From Chromobotia macracanthus (lineage: Eukaryota; Chordata; Actinopteri; Cypriniformes; Botiidae), in assembly GCA_036877525.1 (NCBI GenBank), contig JAZGTH010000063.1, positions 620,001 through 684,000 of the forward strand: a DNA stretch of 64,000 nt, written 5' to 3'. Of this stretch, positions 57,710 through 64,000 are shown in pieces. Made by a program: the position numbers and the translations under genes. Under the pieces are notes generated by a model. The model was not told the DNA's origin. It ran no database searches and saw only the letters and a program-made list of their open reading frames with translations. Position 1 is the stretch's first letter. Each line of letters opens with the position of its first letter.

Positions 57710-60515
57710 GAGATTTCCTCCTGCAGTCCTTTTACATATTCTTCTTTTGTTTCAGTATTCACTTTCCCTTCATGACAGGTCCATCTCTCCTCAGGTCAAT
57801 TTTCGTTACACATGTTGATGAAGCTACTGACCTTGTGAAGGTGTTTTCTGTTAAATTGCTTATCTGCAGGCTGGGAGTCTATGCTCTTCATTCTCTGGAG
57901 ACATTCATTGTGGGCCATTGATGGAGGTAAACCATAGCACCCTTAGCTCCATGCTTAATTTAGGAATCTGAATTGAAAAATGGGCCTCCTCTAGTGCTTT
58001 ACAAAACCAAGCCAGTGTCTCGCAACATGGCTATATAAACACCATCAAGTGGCTAAACACTGCATTAGGAAAAAGGATGATGGCAATAGACATATAAGCC
58101 ATTTTCCCATGAGGAGCAGTATTGAGAGATCTTTCCCTCCTTCAAGTTTGAAACCGCAGGAAACACATTAACAAACTGTCACTTTTGACAAGTGATGTAG
58201 GTAGCATGAGATCAGCTCTTACTACATGACTGTGCAGATGAATTTCTTCAGTGATTGAGGCTGATCTCTGTATGTGTCCCGAAAGAAACGTTTAAAGAAA
58301 TGAATTATTGGATGTTGTTTTACTAATATATGTGATGCAGTGTCCGCATTTCTTTGCTTGAAATTGTAATGAACAGCATTCTTGAATATTGCATAAAATT
58401 GGCTGATTACAAATGTTTTTATCATAAAACTTTCTTATTTACATAATTATAAGGTTCATCAGTTATCAGTTGTATATGATAATAGATGGTGCCTCCTGGA
58501 CAGCCATGTAATCAAATAAAGATCAAACTGAGACTTCTGCTGCTTCCATTTTCTCCATTTCTTCTGCTGCTTCCATCTCAGTGTTAAATCTCGTGAGAAA
58601 TGAAAGAGCAATACAGTTTTCCTCTGGGCTTTACACATTTGATGAACTAGACTCAAGATTTAAGTACAAGAAACATTCAAAATATTATGTCCTCCTTTTG
58701 CATTCTAAAGAAAAACTGTGTATTGCTTCTGAGGTGTATTTTTGCTAATTACTGGAACATTTGCAACAGTACATTTTTAATGTTTTAGTAATTACACAGC
58801 AGTTCTCAGAAAACAGTAATAATATTTTCCACTCACCAGAAATGATCTATAAATGTATATAATGTTCTTGTAACCAGAGTAGAACCTCCACTTAGATTCA
58901 TCTTGGATCAAATATCTTTCACATTAAATAAGATTGCATTTCCATCATTTAAACCCTGAGACATTACACATTTGAAAAGCCTTTCATCAACAGTATCAGT
59001 GTTGGTTTCTTTGCTGGGAACAAGCATAAGTGCAGTGAATTGGCTCCCAAGCCCCCAGGCAGTGACACTGCTACAGAATGTACTTCTATACAGAAGCTTC
59101 TATAAGCAATTTAAGAGTCTGAGTCAACAACAGTTATGTGATTTTATACCAAACAGTCAATGCGCTCAGACAGGGACAAACCTAGGCTGTGACGACAGGG
59201 CAGTACAGACAAAGATTTGTGGACAAATGTGCAAATGAAGGGAAGGTTTATCTAACAGTTAAGAAGGACACTGAGAATGAATTGGCCATGCTCATAGTTG
59301 TTGATCTGTATTGTGTAAGAGTTCACTGGTTCAGGGTTTGAATACTAACAAGATGTTGTGTCAATTAGAACAGAAGTCCTTTTTACATTTAATTTGGATG
59401 ATTGTTGATTGGTTTTTGACTATTTGCTGATCAAGATCACCCTGTATTGGCTTGTCATGGCAAAACTCAAACAATGATATGAACATTTTTTTTTTGGTTT
59501 AGCTTTTATACACATATCCAGCCATACACTGTAGGACATGTAGTGAAATGCTTTGTCTTTCACAGTTGGCAATAAAAAAGAAATGAAATAAATAGAAGAA
59601 AATTGAAGAAATTCTGAAAATTAAAGAGGAGATTAAAAGAATAAAAATATATAATATGGAGAATAAAACTATACAATAATATGGTAGAACAAGGAGTATT
59701 TATATACTATAAAAATGTGTGTAATGCAGGATGAGTCGTCAATGTTTTTGGCCTGTTGTCTCAGAAGAGAAAGCTGTATTTATATCTGCAGAAAGTAAAT
59801 TGTTTTAGTGTTTAGGGGTACATCAGCATATAGACTTACTGCTAACACATACAGAACCACAAAACTCTTTCTTTCAGCATCTATAGAAAGAAAATAACTC
59901 GCTGTGTGTTACAGTGTTTTTAATGTGCAGCGTTTGCTGTTGTATGTCTCATATTAAGTCAATAAGTTTGCGTGGGCGAGGACGGAAGGATGACTCTCTG
60001 TGCTCTCTTCATGTGTTATCATTGATTTCCTGCAGTACTCGTGTTGAGTGACTCAAGCAAACTATGTAATGTAATGACCAATGAAAAACAATCATCAGTC
60101 ATTGTGACAGTTTCCATAGCAGATGGCTAATGCTGAACAAGCAATACAAGTTTAGAGTAAAGGATTATGAGCATTTCTAAAACCTGAAAGTGTGTGTTGT
60201 TATTATGGCTATATTTAATTCATTTAAGCAAATTCATTTCATAATATGCATATTAATTAATTGAACAATCACAAATACTCAGTATTTATGGAGAAACTCC
60301 CCAGATGGAGATAATTCACATCTGTTACTTGTCAGAGGAAGCATTGAACAGACATTACAGAAAGTTACTGTAGCAGTCAGTGTACAGTTTTGCCTGTCAG
60401 GGCTTGCAGTCCACATTACTTTTGAGTTTGTTGCTCTGTGTGAGTTTAGACTTGGGGTCTATTCAGTCCTTCAGTGTTTCTTAATTGTTTAATAAAAAAA
60501 TAAACGGTTTGACTT
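57710..60515. other. Noncoding; no gene seen
   Basis: Around 59515-59580 a short stretch (acactgtaggacatgtagtg, aaatgctttgtctttc) may be a LINE-derived fragment. Otherwise nothing supported. Confidence 0.45.
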
Positions 60516-60596
60516 TCACACTGTCACTGTTTCACACTGTCACTCTTTCACCATTTCACCGTTTCACTGTTTCACTGTTTCACTGTTTCTCAGCCA
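60516..60596. repeat. Short TTTCAC(A)CTG-type tandem repeat
   Basis: Degenerate 8-16 bp units: ttcacactgtcactgtttca, then tttcaccgtttcactgtttc. Confidence 0.75.
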
Positions 60597-61293
60597 CATG
60601 AACATTATATTAATATAACTTTTAATATAATTAATCACACTAAATTTACACATTTATAGCCCTAGTATATTTAGTATTCCAATATAACGTGCTCTTGACC
60701 TGCTGAATAAGCTTACATACAAAGGTCATTTTTTGCTTCTTTATGAATTATAAATGGAGTTTGACAGCTTTTCAATGTCACTACTGCTTAACCTTTTAAC
60801 CACTTTATACAGCAGTGTTATTCAATATTTCATGTTTACACATTTCTACCCTTTTTTGCATGATAGAGATGTTATAAGCTGCCTGTGATGTTTATATGTT
60901 AGACGTAGGTTTTAAAGACATATAGGGGACATATATCTGAATGAGTTAAAGTAGGGGGTGAAGTTCCTGTGGCTGTCCTAAAAGCCAGGGTCTAAATCAC
61001 AAATGTATCACAAACAATGTTTTGAGTGGTTTCTAAGGTATTGCTAGGTATTGCTTTTTGACACAGACCTCAGTTTGAAAAACAACTATAGAAGAGGTGA
61101 TGAAAAATAAGAAGCCACATTGTTATAGACAGACCTGAGAATCACCTTCTGTTTCTCTAGCTCTGGGTCTACATGTTTGTATACACAGGTTTAAATTTAA
61201 GCTTTGACGTCCCTGAATTCTTTAATGAACAGCCTCACATTAGCATCTCATACCCCCAAAAGTGTTGAGTGTTCAACACATGTAAAGTTGACT

Positions 61294-61428
61294 GAATTCA
61301 CCCTGACTGGGTGCTAAAACGTAACGTGGCATTGGTTGTAATTAATATTAATAAGCTTGATGCATAATTCAGGTGTGCATTTCTGCTAGTCAGGTTAAGC
61401 TTATGAAAAATTCAGTCAGGGTGAATTC
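61294..61428. repeat. Inverted-repeat (MITE-like) element
   Basis: GAATTCACCCTGACTG (61294-61309) and its exact reverse complement (61413-61428) flank 103 bp that itself holds inner palindromic pieces around AAGCTT (61351 and 61396). No coding capacity and no obvious target duplication. Confidence 0.65.
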
Positions 61429-64000
61429 ATGAGGTGGCTTTAGATACATACTCACTCTCATTTCACAATTGCTCAAGTTTGCTGTCTATGGCAAGACGTG
61501 CGCTGCAGTCTTCCCTTGGAATTGTGGTCAGCATCATTAGAACAAATCCTGGACTTCACTTTCTTCATCTCAGAACTGTTTGTGCCATTAATCATCAGAA
61601 TGTGTCAACGCGTTCATCATAGCTGCTCATAAATAAATGCAGGAGGTGTCCTGTGTCTGTATGCTCTCAGAGCTGCAAGCACTTTGTTGTCCCTGTCATT
61701 GCTTGAACACATCTCACGAAAAGTACTGAACACAGCCTGCATGAACAATGTGTGCAATATGATTAATGTAGTGCTCATAACTGAGGTTTACCCACAGGAG
61801 TACAGTAGATGTTTGTATGTAATTAGAGAACAAAATAAATTGATAAGATGAATAGTGTGGGGTATTAGAAAATAATGTCATTAAAGAGAACACCCCAGAG
61901 TTAAATAACATGTTTTATGGCATGTAATGTGGGCAAATGAAGGCAGTTTCAAAAACAAATAAGGACAAATGAAAACACACTTGTTCTCATATATTTTTTA
62001 CCTGTTCATTTCATTCCATTATAGGCAATATAAGCAATTTGTGGAAAGTCACTATATAGATACACAGCCAATTGACCTGTGTTAATTGAAATTCAAGGGT
62101 TAAAATAAATTTGAAACAAGTGTACAGTGTATAATCTGTCTTGATTATAACTTTTGAGAAACTTTACAGTTTTAAAGCAACACTTTTGAAAGTGAGGTTT
62201 GTTTAACACTGTGTGTGGAGTTACAACAACACAATTTATGGAGTTAAAAACAAAACTTGTCCACACCACAAAGAACTGTTTTCCTTCACCATGAGAGTAA
62301 AGAGTGAGAGTTTAACACAGATCTGTTGTAGCTCCAGAGATTTTTAACACAACTGTACTGTGTTGAGTCTCATATAGAAACTGCTAAAACTACTTTGAAT
62401 TTGATCACTTTAGCAATGACATCAACTCTTTTGCCATATACAGTCAGTGTGATTTTTTTTTTAACTTCATTATTATTAAACTAAAACTAATTCCCTGTGA
62501 AATACTACACTACCCACATCCTGAAAAGACATCCACCAATTACAATACACTATATTTGAACCCTGAGTTACAAGGCAATAGTTGAGCCTTGACTAACCTC
62601 CCACCGTTAACATTGCTAGGTCTGAAAGGCTTTCCTGCTTGTTCTGTCACTGCCTCAAATACGGCCAAAGAAGTGATTATATTTAAAGAAGTATCTGAGG
62701 AAATATTACACAATATTAACTGTGCATTTATATATAGCCATTATATATAGTCTATGGTCTGTGAAATTAACATTTCTCACAGAATCTGACACAAAACTGC
62801 TTTATAGTCCTCAGACTCTGCAACTCGTGTATGACAGAACATAAATCATGACATGACAGTGGTGTGGAAAACAAGTGCAGCAGGAGACGACTAGCGGACA
62901 AACCTAGAGCTGCAAACAGGGATATCAGTTTGAAAGGAAAGGGTTTCCCAAGTGTGCTGGAATTGCACAGGGTTATAAATAGGCAAAATGGTTCCTGTAC
63001 CGGGTGAGGTCTAAATGTACCTGTGAAATTTGTGCTGAAATTTACAGTGAACAGCTCGGCTTTCTGATTGTTGTTGTTACTCTTTTACTGAAGGTATTTA
63101 GTGTCTGTGTCTTAAATGATGAATGGAGGTCTAATGACCCTAAAGAGTTTCACATCTTGTGAGGTTTCAGATAGTATAAACACACAGAATGAATCACTCC
63201 TAACATGGTTTAGTTGCTGCACATGCTGCCTGTGATGTTTTGTCATCTGATTCAGTAAAGAAATGATGCAGATCAGCTCCGACACACCCAAACACAATTT
63301 ACTAAATGCCATCTGCATGGCACAGTCCTCCATCTAGCAGGCTGCTAACTGCGGGGTTGTGGAGGATGCAGCATGTTTGACTGGAACTGTACAACATCGC
63401 TCACAATGCATTTGCATCAGGGATTAAAATGTCTTACAGCAGAGCTCTGTTTTAGAGATGGATTATGGGTGGTTAGTGTAAACAGTGTAGCTTTTCATGT
63501 TACAATATGAAGCACAACAGTGGCTGAAGTGTTTCTGAATTACCCCCAGAATCGCAGATGCTCGTATGCAACACTGACACTGCAGACAAAATGTATCATC
63601 AGAGCTGACAGCTCACATTCTTTAAAAGTCACAGCCACATACTGTATTACACACACCCTGAGCTTGTGCTGATGTGTTTTTACAGTAATGTACATCACCG
63701 GTGTGTCATCCAACATTGTATTCCAATTTTGAAATATGATACAAGAAATGAAATATGATACAAGAGGGTCTTGATCTCAGGAGACGGTAGTTTGGTGCTG
63801 TTGATGATTTTTGGTTTAAATGTATCTTTCTGCTGGTTTTTGAAATGTATGGTCCCGCAGTTTCATTAGTCAGAAATGTGCAGGATGATGTAATAGTGTA
63901 CAAATGGTATAAAGTGTTTTGTGAACAGGGATGGGAGATGAGAATTATTGCTTCTGGTGAAGCTTTCGGTGAAGTGCAATAACACAACATGCTCAGAATC
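61429..64000. other. Noncoding; no gene seen (probable kcnip4 intron)
   Basis: AT-rich to the window end. Bases 62195-62360 (taacactgtgtgtggagttaca ... acaactgtactgtgttgag) have a loose palindromic, repeat-like look. No shared KChIP exon found. Confidence 0.45.

Noticed and set aside
57604..57921. 105-codon ORF with hydrophobic segments
   Set aside because: Begins inside a hairpin, with no recognisable domain, acceptor or donor arrangement; treated as chance.

Overview
The window is vertebrate nuclear DNA from a bony fish, most likely an ostariophysan and probably cypriniform. The evidence is GT-AG split genes, long AT-rich introns and intergenic DNA, CA/TG microsatellites, L2-type LINEs, a Tc1-type transposon, and short repeats (an L2-tailed tRNA-derived SINE, an 'AGTTCACCC'-type dispersed repeat) of the kind common in cyprinid genomes. 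The order assignment is an inference from repeats remembered, not searched.

Bases 1-13514 hold the 3' part of adgra3 (GPR125), an adhesion GPCR, on the + strand. Sixteen exons are placed with consistent phase. They encode two LRRs, the LRR C-cap, an Ig domain, a hormone-receptor motif, a GAIN-like region with a degenerate GPS, seven membrane helices and a long tail ending in the PDZ ligand ETTV. Signal peptide, LRR N-cap and the first LRRs lie left of the window. The intron before the first visible exon is almost entirely a minisatellite of about 40 units of 47-49 bp, and its last unit contains the real splice acceptor of the next exon.

Bases 15690-17010 are a second unusual block: a 22-bp satellite, a CpG-dense patch, a TTTGG/TTTGTG repeat, then a short ORF ending at a good splice donor (candidate first exon).

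Bases 17-64 kb are mostly noncoding and repeat-rich. Two short exons match alternative N-termini of the KChIP (Kv channel-interacting protein) family: a calsenilin/KChIP3-like N-terminus at 26043-26181 and an 'SCRKRCKREILKFAQ' type at 47083-47170. ADGRA3 and KCNIP4 are neighbours on human 4p15, so this region is read as the upstream promoter part of kcnip4. The shared EF-hand exons must lie beyond base 64000. Both exons, and the candidate at 16918, end in the same phase.

Mobile DNA: a near full-length but broken L2-type LINE (20359-23893, minus); a 5'-truncated L2 3' end (38857-40097, minus) and a smaller one (41645-41980, plus); a decayed Tc1/mariner element with both inverted repeats (34187-35381, minus) that landed in an older SINE/L2 tail; and two SINE copies (48591-48682 and 49636-49792). 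A homopolymer-dominated block at 18731-19050 is probably a sequencing or assembly artefact. An unidentified open reading frame behind a good acceptor lies on the minus strand at 25045-25464.
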